Translations under genes and position numbers: made by a program | Notes under the pieces: generated by a model | What the model was told of the DNA's origin: nothing | The model's database searches: none | Seen by the model: the letters and a program-made list of their open reading frames with translations, nothing else | Assembly (NCBI RefSeq): GCF_000003815.2 | Contig: NC_049992.1 | Location: 5,034,481 to 5,098,480 of the forward strand | Direction: 5' to 3' | From: Branchiostoma floridae | Lineage: Eukaryota; Chordata; Leptocardii; Amphioxiformes; Branchiostomatidae | DNA length: 64,000 nucleotides | Shown: positions 42,660 through 54,400 of the stretch, in pieces | How the letters are laid out: every line of letters begins with the position of its first letter | Numbering within the stretch: the first letter of the stretch is position 1

Positions 42660-45600
42660 CTAGAAGAGCACAGAACAGCAGGACAAGGCTGCGTCCACCT
42701 TCCTAAGCTCCCCGATAGAAACTGACACCCGCTTGAAGCCCGCCAGTCTCTCCTCAAAAACCTGGATCAACAGAAACAATCCACCAATGTCTTAATTAAA
42801 ATGTTTAGTATATAGGCTTTAGCCTATTCTCTATATACTGTCACAATTGCAAACCAGCGGCATTTCGCAGTTTGCTTTCTTAGCTTTCTTCTCGTGTCAT
42901 CGCTACACTGTACCGTTCCAGTACTACACACACGCCCTTCCTCTGGAGGTCAGAGCTTCCAGATCTTCGCTGGTGCATGGTTCGGGCAGGAGGGGGCAGA
43001 CAAGAAGGTGTTTCATGGTCTGCTTCTATCCGCAGTCATAAGTAGTCTGTTCATTTATGAGGGTCTTACATGTCTTTCTGTGCCTGTTCTGAGGACTAAG
43101 TTGGTCATGCCTTCCCCGCCTAGGGATTGGAAGGACATTCCTTAGGGGCGATGGTGAGTTCATGTGGTGCAGTCTGGAGGTCACAGGTGGGACCACATGG
43201 CCATCTTCTGAGGCTCCGTATAGCCACCGAGTTCTTTGACTAAGTACAGAAAACTATGTCTTGATCGAACTTTGCTGAAACGAAAAGTACGATACACAAG
43301 ACAACAAAACACAAAACAAATCTTCCATTTGTTCGACGTGGGGTGTCCGAACATCACGCAAGAATAAACATAGCAGTAGTTTGTTAGGGTAGACCGCGTG
43401 AAGGTAACCTACATCACAGGCAGTTTAAGGCCTGTGACACCTGTAGATTCTCAGTCGAGCAGTTATATGGCCATAACTTTTGATGTAACCATCTGTTTTC
43501 AACAATTTTTGGCCAGTTAACGTAATTCACCCATATTCAAAATATGATGACAAGAAAATTGTGGATCCTCAATATTTTGGGTTTAAAAAACCATTTTTTG
43601 GTAAAAAATAGGGATGCTATTAAAATGGGTCTGTGCCCACTATGAAATGATTGTCTAACTGAGTCATATTTTCTGGAGTAATAGATTATATCTCTGTGAC
43701 ATCTAATATGCCTGGGGATCTTGCCGCTATACCTAGGTAAGGCTCAATTTTGGGGCAAAAACAGAATTTTTCGACAATTTTTTGGTATTTTTCGTACAAA
43801 TATCTATACAGCCACGGAAATCAAAGATATTGCAAGAAGACCCACCTGATTTCTGAAGGTCTAAGGCTTAATGAACCTAAATCTGCCCAAAACTCGTAAT
43901 AAAACTGGTGCCCTGATGTGGGCAGGGGCCGACGAAACACTACTTACCCTACAAGAACTGCGCCCAAGTAAGACATGTTTGACTGTACGTAACATAAACC
44001 GATGGTAAAATATGAATGTTTTATGTCTGTATCTGTTAAATCGCTGTTGTATCAATGCGAAATTTCGCAAGCAGTTAGCCTTATAAGGCATCAGTCAACT
44101 GCCATACTATTATTTTGGGCTAGAAGTATCGATTTATAGCATTATTTTGCTGTTTACTTGAAGTATGAGCGCCTCGCTATTTTCCCGCCACTCCACACCC
44201 CGGGAGGTCGGAACCCATGTTCGGACTGTACCACTTGCAGCTCTCGCGGGGGTGCCCTTTTGTTAACCGCTTCTAGTTATGTCGATATTTGATAAATACT
44301 AGATCAATATCTTTAACACTCAATATTAATAAGTCTTAAAAAGTAGTTAGTGTAACCCATACATCGTAAGTTCCTGTTTTCGCAATGTAACATTAGGTAC
44401 TGACATTGGACCGTTCTAAAAACGCTCCGGCCCGGCGGGGTTACCTGAGGTCACGCAGTGGTTCGAATTTCATGTTCGACCAAAATTGTCACAGGCCTTA
44501 AAGTGCCCGTGATGTATTTTACGACAAATATTACTAGTTTTTTTATTTGACAACTGGTTAAAGGGTATCGTTGAAAAGGTTCATCAGTCACGTATGCATA
44601 CAGTTACAACAATTTTCATCAATCAATGACTGTTTTTGTAAAGGTACAGTACGTACATACCTCCCAAATTTTCGATGTCTACCAGTACATCATCGTCAGG
44701 GGAATGTGCTAGGGGGGGGGAGGGGGCAGATGATGCACGCAAACCTGACCTAGTCTCGTGTTCTCTCGCGAGAACTGAGACTAGGTCATTCCCCTGACGA
44801 TGATGTACTGGTAGACATCGAAAATTTGGGAGGTATGTACTGTACCTTTACAAAAACAGTCATTGATTGATGAAAATTGTTGTAACTGGTTAAAGGGTCT
44901 TCTTTTCTTCCAGTATCTCGTGACGAATTCTTTACCTTCATGCTGTTGGGCCCCTCCTTCTCGGTGCAGTGTATGACGGTTCCGTTGACGTGAATACAGT
45001 CCACAGCACTAGCACCGTCCGGCACCCACAAGGGCTCGTACTTGAACTCACTTTTCCGCTGAATAGTCTGAAAGAAAGAAAGCAAGAATTATTTTATTAA
45101 TCAATCTTGTAGGGTAGTCACATTGCCCTCGTTTGTCCCGAAGCAAAAAGAATAATTGTGGCAATAAAAACTATTGCCATATGGCGACTAACATGAAATG
45201 CAGTGTATTTATGAACTATCCTCATTAATTATGTAAATTAGCCCCTGATTTGCGCAATTATCAATTAATAATGTAAGACAACTCTGAAGCTATCTACATT
45301 TCAAATATCATGAAGATCCGCCAACCCATTCCCGAATTATTCCCCTCTGAAGGGATGATGCAACTTCACATGCCTGGGGAAAAAGTCCTAACATGCCTGA
45401 CAAATTTTGGGAATATTCTTGTCAAACGGACGCTCTCTATACCATTAGGCTAGCCCCTGAGGCGTTGCCAAAAAAAGTCATCCTACCTGCCAAGCTTTCT
45501 TGCCCCACTTGTTGTTGCCCAGTGCGATGATCCCGGGAGCAGCGCAGCAGGCCACGCCCTTCAGGTGGAACTCCGGCCAGGCCACCGGGATGGCGTGAAC

Positions 45601-47555
45601 TGGGTACTCTGGGAACGTGTCGGCCAGGGCTTTCCGACCCGCTTTGTTGGACATTTCTGACGCGCCAACAAAGAACTCCTTTCCTAAGGAGAAAAGACAT
45701 TATACTTGAATGTAAGTTCATCTGTGACGGTAGTCAACATTATGTTACAATTTTAACAGCTTTGGGTCATTTCAACTTGAGAAGGATCAGAGGACTGATC
45801 GAAATCTTGTTGGTAAGCGCTTTATTTTGTGTACGGATATAGAGTTTAAAATTGCAACATAATAAAGACGTGATACTTTTTACAATATTGAAATAATTCG
45901 GGCGTGCACTCCCGGCAAAAAAGACATGAGAGCCACAAGTGCAGGAAAATGGTTTGATAATAGTGCTCTGTCTCTAGAACTAGAAGCCATGAGTTCGACT
46001 TCAACTGTGCATATGCATGTGTTGCAACTCGACATGCACGCTACCGGAAAGGGTTGAAATCTTTATACTATAGGACGGTACGTTAAGGCGTATCACTATT
46101 GCCTGTCTTCTCTGTCACGACCAGTGGAAGAATAGCTCGTCAGTGACCTAAACTGGACTGATATCACTTCCAGTATCTTTCGGAGCTGCAAAGTTGCAAA
46201 TAGGACCAACCTGTAAAAACGACGTCACCCCCCTCTAGTGTTGCCTTGTCATCATCACGTATCCTGTGGACTTCCAGCCCCAAGTCTCTCAGACACTTCT
46301 CCACACAGTCAAGCTTAGGGGAAGAAAAACAAGCAGATCTTCATGTGTGGTGGTAATTTTTTAGTAGACATAGTAAACGTTTTTACACGTTAGGCCAAGT
46401 TGATTCAATTGTGCGCACCAATGTTTGTCCGCTTCCAAAAATAAAGTTTTTGACTGTGAAAGATGTATTGTAAATCGTACATACAGAATGAGCACATCAA
46501 TTGAAAAGAAAAATACTGAAGAATCTGTAGAAGACGGCATGTAAAATGGGGTAGGAAATTTCCAGAGCAGCCCTCGTAACCCCAGCCTCGCCTATTGAGT
46601 CAGTGAAGTCAAGCTTGCCTAAGATTGACGTTTATGACTTAGGGAGAAGAGATGCTGCTACAGTGGGCCGCTCTTCATCTTTATCATTAACATGAGGCTC
46701 TACGAACTAGATTTTCGAGCTGTTCTAAAAGGCTTTAAAACAGCTCTGAAGAACATACATGTAGTTATATCTGATCTCAAAAGTAATATTGGAATTTAGT
46801 ATGGAAAAGCACCTTTGTCTCTGATGTGCCTTACTATTCTTTTAATTTTTACGAAATACTATCCATACTTTGTAAATTTCAGTTTCATTGATTTTCGTCT
46901 TACTTATGATTTGATATATGATTTGACCTCTGACCTCCACCCCATCTCTTGACATATTGAGTTTGACCTTGGAACGTCTTCGACTTGAGTATGGACACCG
47001 ATTATGTTTTGACGCACCGGTTTTATGTTTTCTGTACTGTATGTTGTCCCAGGGTGTTCAAAGTTTGACTGATTGTTACCACGTTTTGTCCTGTATCTGT
47101 TATGTACATGTACATGACGATTGTACGCACTGTTGTAGGGGCTACCCATCTGTTTGAAGATGAAATAAATAAATAAATAAATGAATTTTGATAAATAATA
47201 ATAAAAAATAAATAAAAGATTTGATAGCACTAACCTCCCGTCTCCTAGGCTCTCCCTCTGGCCTGGTGACCAGCGCCCTGTTGCCGACCACCACACAGGT
47301 GTCCTCCACAAACGGGCAGTCTGGAGTGGACTCGTCCGCCGGTAGAACGGTCACGTCCAGTCCCAGGTCCCGCAGGGTCTGGGTGTAACGCGCGTGATCC
47401 TCCCGAGCTTTAGCAACATCAATTGGTTCATGTTTCTTTAGTGTTTGGTAGAATGCGTCTTCTTGGTACACTTTGACGCCTTCCGATTGGTCCCGAATGG
47501 AGTCCGGAATTTGCCGAACCAGGGCTCGGGTAAACTTCGGGAAACTGTCGGCCAT
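42660..47555 (-). CDS. DDAH: dimethylarginine dimethylaminohydrolase
   Basis: Exons 47555-47235, 46313-46211, 45683-45487, 45067-44936 and 42761-42660 (phases 0-0, 0-1, 1-0, 0-0, 0-stop) give 284 residues, the usual DDAH length. DDAH hydrolyses asymmetric dimethylarginine to citrulline and dimethylamine, relieving nitric-oxide synthase inhibition; it is cytosolic. Landmarks: LPADESTPDCPFVED and VTRPEG in exon 1, LEGGDVVFTG across exons 2-3, KEFFVG and ADTFPEYPV, the catalytic His 181 in FHLKG, and the catalytic Cys pair 279-280 in SCCSVLF. The start at 47555 (accATGG) has a better context than the in-frame ATG at 47576. Intron 4 contains a 100-bp palindrome. Confidence 0.95.
44603..44886. repeat. 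~100-bp-arm palindrome in DDAH intron 4
   Basis: Arms 44603-44706 and 44787-44886 are reverse complements, differing by a 4-bp indel. The 80-bp spacer holds a G-run and its own hairpin (gacctagtctc/gagactaggtc). The direct repeat aactggttaaagggt lies outside both arms (44552-44566 and 44884-44898). Confidence 0.95.
45195..45440. repeat. composite repeat copy 5, partial
   Basis: Core attaattatgtaaattagcc...gatttgcgcaatta at 45227-45260, then atcatgaagatccgccaaccc. It lies in DDAH intron 3, same orientation as the other copies. Confidence 0.55.
47164..47185. repeat. (AAAT)n microsatellite
   Basis: Five or so AAAT units in DDAH intron 1, probably the tail of an unidentified retroelement upstream. 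Confidence 0.7.
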
Positions 47556-48140
47556 GGTACTGTTGGGCTGACCCATTAGACTGGTACGATGACTGGTAGC
47601 GAGGTATACGTAACAGCTGTTAGAAAGGAATAACATTTTAAAAAATCTTTCAATAGACAATATCTTTTATGAAAGATCTTGGAAAGCATACATTCTTAGA
47701 GAAATTTTGTATCTTGCATTCTTAAATCGTAAGGGCGAGGTAGTACCATGGAATGGCAGTGGTTGTTACTGTTCTATGTGGCAAACGTGGTGTGTAAATG
47801 ACACGGTGGCACATATAAAAATGAAGCAGTCCTGGGACATACTTTATTGGACAATGGAATAGGTGAGACTTGGGTGTCACCTCATCGTAAAGTTAACAAT
47901 GTGGTGTAAAGATTCTTTCCCAAGGACACAGCAACGAAACCGGGACTTATTGGTTCCGAGTCAAACGCTCTAACTACTATGTTACACGATTCCTCTGGCA
48001 CGAACTGCAGATTGGTGGTTAGAACAAATACCAGGTACTGCCGCAGGTGAAACAAAGAACAAAAGAGGCCGCTTGCCCATTGATAAGGTACATACTTTGT
48101 CTGACAATATGGCCGATTCGCCTGGCTGGACAATGGACTA

Positions 48141-48449
48141 GCCTGTGTTTATACAATCTCTCGCTGGCTGGGGTTAATGACCCCCTCACCTAGGGCGGCG
48201 GCAATACCATAGGGCCGGCCGCTAGGAGCGCGATTTTAGTCAGGCTAGACAATGGACCGATCCCGAAACCCCGCCCCCTGTTCTATTTCGAACACCTATT
48301 TTCTATAATACAGAATGGCGCATCTTGCCACATTTGGTACAAAAAACGCGAAAACGTAATCGTTTGCACATATAACTATATGTTGATAGATTTATCGTCG
48401 GGGAGGGGGTCATTAACCCCAGCCAGCGAGAGATTGTGTAAACACAGGC
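48141..48449. mobile_element. 309-bp MITE with TA target duplication
   Basis: About 47-bp ends (gcctgtgtttatacaatctc and its complement) are nearly perfect inverted repeats, bordered by TA at 48139-48140 and 48450-48451, fitting Tc1/mariner-type insertion. It lies ~600 bp upstream of the DDAH start. Confidence 0.85.
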
Positions 48450-49376
48450 TAACCTCCCTAATGACCTCAATGAAAAGTGGCCTGTAGGCCGATTTGAGCT
48501 TCTCTTAATTGAATAGACAAGGGTTCAAACAAACAAAACAAAATATAGGTCTAGCGCGGAATCAAAATATACTGTGGTATGGTAAGTTGTGAAAGAAGAC
48601 AATATGTTACATTAGGTATTTTGAAAACCAATTAAGGCCCACATTGTTTTGTTTGCATTGGAAACAGGTACCACAGCTTCATGGCGTAATGACACAGCAG
48701 ATTTGTTGCGAAGTCATTAGAAAACTAGATTATACCGATTAGAGGCTGTTTCCGAATGAATTAACAGTTTGTTCCAACCGGTACGCATGCTTACCCAGTC
48801 AACTCTATTCAGAACCTGTTAGGTGCATGTACTGGTCTTTGAACGAGCCCCATAAATGAAGACAAATGAAAAACCTTACCTTCCTTCGTTCACAGACTGA
48901 GATTCTTGCCGGGTTTTGTTGACACTCCCTGTTTATCTGCCTCATGTCTTTTAATGAGACACTAGCGCAGAGAAAAATGACGTACTGGAAAGGCACTCTT
49001 CATGCAAAGGGCTGTACCATTTTCATTGTGCCACACATGAAAGTTATGATATATACCTCAAAACTCTAAAAGTGACATATCTGCATGGCATTAAGTAACA
49101 ATTGACCATTTCAAGCCCTATTTCTACTATTATGATTAGACATAGACGGCAAATGGTGATTTTAAAAGGTTATTATCTCACGCAATTGTTACTTTTCTGC
49201 ACGGTCCCACCTTTGTCCTAATGTAATCCTCCGTATAGCCCACAGCGTGTAAGGTGTTGTGCTTAGTTGGGTCACTATATATTTAACCTCCTTGGTAAGG
49301 ACAAGGATAGGGCTGTACCAAGACTGGTGCTTGTCCCACGATCTCGGCCAGTTTTGTACTCTAACAAAACCTTAGA

Positions 49377-49542
49377 GAAGTGACAAATTTCAGCTGTTAA
49401 CGCAAGAAATCTAACAAAGGAGTCATATGTTACATTTCTTGCGTTAACAGCTGAAATTTGTCCTTTGTTCTATTTCTTGCCTTAACAGCTGAAATTTGTC
49501 CTTTGTTAGATTTCTTGGTTAACAGCTGAAATTTGTCACTTC
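49377..49542. repeat. inverted repeat with internal tandem copies
   Basis: The outer arms 49377-49421 and 49499-49542 (gaagtgacaaatttcagctg and complement) are joined by two more tandem copies of the right-arm unit (tttcttgcgttaacagctga). It looks like a MITE whose end was tandemly amplified. Confidence 0.85.
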
Positions 49543-50232
49543 ACTCAGGTAAAATGAGTACCTGGCATCAGTTAGAGTTCTTCAATAAGGACATTAAACA
49601 GAGGTCCATTGTTCTAGGAAAGCCACACCTCGAGCAGGAAAAAGATTCCACTACACTTATCAGAAAGAGTAGGGGTTCATTTCGGTGTGAGCCAACTTTA
49701 ATTAAATCCTGTCCAGACATGCAGCTTGTGCTGTTCAGTACAAACCTGGTGTGTTAGCTGGCATAAGGTGGTATACCGGGTATGTAATGCAGTACAAACA
49801 ATACGACGAACAAACCGTCCATTTCTAACTCACTCACTCTAATTTCTAACACTGGAACAAAAATCAACTCGCTGGCACCATGGCGAAACAAAGACCGTAC
49901 ATCCTACGTTGTAAACACCAGAAACCTGATACTCCAGTGATGACGTTTTCCAACTCTAACAAGACATTTCAATTTACCTTCTTTCATTCGTATACTACTT
50001 ATTATAGTATAGAATATATCCTAAGATATCACTGATAAAAAGTGGACGTTGAAATACCTTCTTGTGTTCGTGGTTGGTTCAGAAACCGAGCGAGCCCCAC
50101 CCGTTCTCGTGATCACGGAACTGTTGTAATGGCGCAGGACAATGGGTTGTCACGTCCTGCACGTTCTAAATTCGGTATGCAAATGAAGCATTAGATCTAT
50201 GCAAATGGTAAGAAAGGCTTTTAGGATCTCAC

Positions 50233-50319
50233 CGGTTATTAATTTCACATCTGTGTCCAGGTCTTTTGTTCGAAGATTCTCTAGGTTGAACAACTCCCAG
50301 TGGACTTTCTTTCCTTGGG
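50233..50319 (-). CDS. candidate internal exon, unrecognised
   Basis: 87 bp, phase 1-1, between an acceptor (cgtcacag) and a strong donor (gtgaga). It encodes 29 residues with protein-like composition (GKKVHWELFNLENLRT, then KDLDTDVKL). I do not recognise the family. It lies next to the assembly gap, which may hide neighbouring exons. Confidence 0.35.
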
Positions 50320-50390
50320 CTGTGACGTTTGAATACAATTATTTTTGTTTAATTTTCGGCTCGTGACTTCTTGCTAATCTCCAAGCAGAT

Positions 50391-51385
50391 NNNNNNNNNN
50401 NNNNNNNNNNNNNNNNNNNNNNNNNNNNNNNNNNNNNNNNNNNNNNNNNNNNNNNNNNNNNNNNNNNNNNNNNNNNNNNNNNNNNNNNNNNNNNNNNNNN
50501 NNNNNNNNNNNNNNNNNNNNNNNNNNNNNNNNNNNNNNNNNNNNNNNNNNNNNNNNNNNNNNNNNNNNNNNNNNNNNNNNNNNNNNNNNNNNNNNNNNNN
50601 NNNNNNNNNNNNNNNNNNNNNNNNNNNNNNNNNNNNNNNNNNNNNNNNNNNNNNNNNNNNNNNNNNNNNNNNNNNNNNNNNNNNNNNNNNNNNNNNNNNN
50701 NNNNNNNNNNNNNNNNNNNNNNNNNNNNNNNNNNNNNNNNNNNNNNNNNNNNNNNNNNNNNNNNNNNNNNNNNNNNNNNNNNNNNNNNNNNNNNNNNNNN
50801 NNNNNNNNNNNNNNNNNNNNNNNNNNNNNNNNNNNNNNNNNNNNNNNNNNNNNNNNNNNNNNNNNNNNNNNNNNNNNNNNNNNNNNNNNNNNNNNNNNNN
50901 NNNNNNNNNNNNNNNNNNNNNNNNNNNNNNNNNNNNNNNNNNNNNNNNNNNNNNNNNNNNNNNNNNNNNNNNNNNNNNNNNNNNNNNNNNNNNNNNNNNN
51001 NNNNNNNNNNNNNNNNNNNNNNNNNNNNNNNNNNNNNNNNNNNNNNNNNNNNNNNNNNNNNNNNNNNNNNNNNNNNNNNNNNNNNNNNNNNNNNNNNNNN
51101 NNNNNNNNNNNNNNNNNNNNNNNNNNNNNNNNNNNNNNNNNNNNNNNNNNNNNNNNNNNNNNNNNNNNNNNNNNNNNNNNNNNNNNNNNNNNNNNNNNNN
51201 NNNNNNNNNNNNNNNNNNNNNNNNNNNNNNNNNNNNNNNNNNNNNNNNNNNNNNNNNNNNNNNNNNNNNNNNNNNNNNNNNNNNNNNNNNNNNNNNNNNN
51301 NNNNNNNNNNNNNNNNNNNNNNNNNNNNNNNNNNNNNNNNNNNNNNNNNNNNNNNNNNNNNNNNNNNNNNNNNNNNNNNNNNNNN
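50391..51385. other. assembly gap (995 Ns)
   Basis: Unknown bases. The flanks are reverse complements: taatctccaagcagat at 50375-50390 and atctgcttggagatta at 51396-51411, so the gap sits inside an inverted-repeat element. Confidence 1.
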
Positions 51386-51412
51386 CCACAGCAAGATCTG
51401 CTTGGAGATTAA

Positions 51413-54400
51413 CTTCTTGCCCCATTAGATGAACTGCCAGAAGTCCTGAGGGAAAGTGGGATTTCTGAACATTTTATTTACCTGGACAAAAAGTGTTGCC
51501 TGCGTTGTTGTGAAGGGGAAGTTAATCAAGGATACAATGTGTCGTCTTCTCTGTGGATGTTTGTGGGAAGGTGGCCATGGCCTGGTTGTTATATTGTTCA
51601 TTTCTTCTTGTTAAGTTGGGGCTCAGAGAAAATACAATAACGCACACACAGGGAACTAGGGAACAAGGGAAACTGCATTGAGTCTTTTTTCTTCAGACAA
51701 CGATGTGAATCCGAGGTAAGTGTATGTCCGTTATGCCTGTCCGTAAGGCCAAGGACGTTATATCACCTCATATAACGTCCTTGGTAAGGCAGTTACTAAA
51801 TTAAGAAAGTTGTCAGACAAGTTACTAATTAGTTAGCTTGACACAGTAACAGGGACACATTAACTTAAGGCAAGAAAAGCTCCATGATTCTTCATTTCTT
51901 TTCATTTTTTTCACATCTTTAATAGGAATTGACCCTGGCATTCTATGATACTATTTTGCTTATCTTATAGCTAGACGCTTTGTACGAGTTACAGAATTTT
52001 TTTTTTTTGGAAACAACAGAAAGAAAATTAATGCGCGAGAGGATGTCATCATATGATGAAATCAATCACTGCACCGCCGAAGGTTCTTTGTTCGTTTCTG
52101 CAGCAAGGACGTTATATCAGGTCCTTGTCTGCAGCAAGCAACAGTCTGGCGTAATGGGTGACCTTGCTACGAGGGTGTGGGATTTCGGTTAAAAAAAATC
52201 GGGAAATTGGCGGGGGGATGTCCATGCTAAGGTTGATGTTCGCGCCCGCCCAACTCCTGTGGTAGCAAAACTTCCCTGGCAAATTATTCTCCCCAGCGAG
52301 GTCAGTGACCTGTCCATGGAAGCACACCTGGTGGACAGACAGCTGTTAGAGATACTTACTTTCTAACAGCGGGACGTCCTGTCTCATGGGGCCCCACATT
52401 ACCTGCGGCAGTTCTTTGTGCCCCACTACACACTGACAGTTCGCGCGATTATATCAAACATAATGAATGAATGGAGACCTTTCTTGTACATTTATGCTCT
52501 CTAACAAGCTACGTACAGGTAAACGTGAATAGAATACAGTTCCTATCTATTGTAAGTACAATTTGGTAAACTGGATATAAATCGTGTAATATAAAACTAA
52601 AACTATTAAGTATGCACAGGTTTAATCTACCTCACAATAATTGCTTGGAGATGGACGCAGTCAGATAACGAGCTTTCGACCTATAGACAAGGGGAAATTA
52701 GGCACTGTTCTAACTCTACTCCTTTCTTGCACTGTGAAGTGGGGCTAGCCCTAAACACAAACTGTAATGCGTTTTACGCTGAAATCATTCAGTCTTTTGT
52801 TGTTTCCACCACATAATTATATGTTGGGTAGATAAGTCTGTAGAAGGACGCATGAAAGTGCTACATGTACACATGTATGTAGACATGTACGAAGACCGTC
52901 GAAGTCAATAAGGCCGCTGCTTGATATCATCGCAACATATTGCCGGGTTGCTGGTCAATGATTTTGCCACATGGTTGTTTTGTATGTTGCATTTTTTTAT
53001 GTCCCATCTAACCACAACAACTTAAATGATAGCTGTGGGCCATGCGGAAGGGCGCCCTAAAGAATGGGGAAAGGTGTGAAAGGTCGTGTGTGAAAATAAC
53101 CTAAGCAAGATTTCAAAATTTTTCTGGACCTCTGCAAGGGATCACCCAAGTTCGGCGCTCGGAACACAGTGAAAATGCAAAAGGGAAGGGGCGGGACTTA
53201 TGCACGGCGCCCTCAAAAACCTTTTTCACTTAAAGAAATGTTATCAAACTCTAGATTAGCCTGCCAGCAAAATTTACCCCTGTCTTATTACCCTCAAAAT
53301 GTAAGAAATGGCGTTTCAGAGCTCGAGGGTAATACTTACAAATTCCTCTGGATCCCTTTTGACGTGACCGGACTCGCGCCTTTGATGACAGACATCGTGA
53401 TAATGTGTTTGGAGGGGGATTCAATTTTGTACTGTATTTCTAAATTGAAATGCCATTAAAGTTAGCTTTGTTTGTCAGCAAAATATTTCCCTCAAACTGA
53501 AGGAAAGAGCTTTTAAGAGGGTCAAGATTTCAAAATTTCCCCAGACCTACCTTACGATTCTTAGTGCCTTTGGCGCCAGACATGGTGTTCGGAACGTCGT
53601 TCTCAAAAACTTGAAACTCTCGTATTTTTTTTCATAGAAATGTCATTTAACCAGCAAATTTTCCCATAAAAAAGCAATGCAGGAAATCGTGGCAAAAAAG
53701 CGTAGCATTTCTAAAAGATCTTCTGCAAGTCTGCATTCTCACGCCCGCCGGCGAGCGCCGGCCGCTAGAGAGAGGCGACCGGTCTACCCCGCCGTGGGAA
53801 AATCAGCGTCACGCGTCGGCGCCCCCCTCCCCACTACAGTTTTGGTTAGTCGAATCGTGCTGTCGTTTTGGCTTTCATTTTTTCCCCAATTTACCGTAAG
53901 TTATTACCACCACAGAACCAAGAAAAAGTCCAAAATATATGTAAATTGAAAATGAGTTTCCGTCAAGTCCCTCAGGCCCGCGAGCATGCAATACGTAAAT
54001 TTAGGGGGCGGGGCGCGCGCCGTTTTGTGGCGCACATCTACTAGAAATCCAGATACAAATGCTTTTTAGGTGTTTTTTTAATGTCAAAACAATGAAATAG
54101 CTTCTATAAAGCAAAATGTATATTTATGCCTCTATGAAGCAGATATTTATCTCTCTATTAAGCAGATATTTTGAGCCATTCTGTTTTCCTTTTTTTACTA
54201 GGGGTGAGAGATCTGCTTCGTGATGAAAATCATGAAAAAGTATGACGCAAAGCACATTTCCAAATGGGAGCGCAGTGTTTTATTGGCGTCTCGAATATTT
54301 TTTTCAAAGTTGATAGGAGGGGGGAGGGCCAAGCAAAAATATTTTGACTTGGGGGGAGGGCCTAGCAAAAAAATTTTTACCTAGGGGGAGGGCCTAGCAA

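Noticed and set aside
42847-43145. Overlapping + frames with HTRPSSGGQSFQIFAG
   Set aside because: They lie in DDAH intron 4 on the opposite strand, with no recognisable domain or splice support.
48886-49000. Possible 5' UTR exon of DDAH with donor gaag|gtaagg
   Set aside because: A donor alone is weak evidence, and no clear acceptor precedes the first coding exon.
50339-51432. Open frames of ~350 codons on both strands
   Set aside because: They run through the N gap and are not real sequence.
52250-52365. Short + strand frame LPWQIILPSEVSDL to a stop
   Set aside because: Protein-like composition, but no acceptor, partner exon or recognised family.
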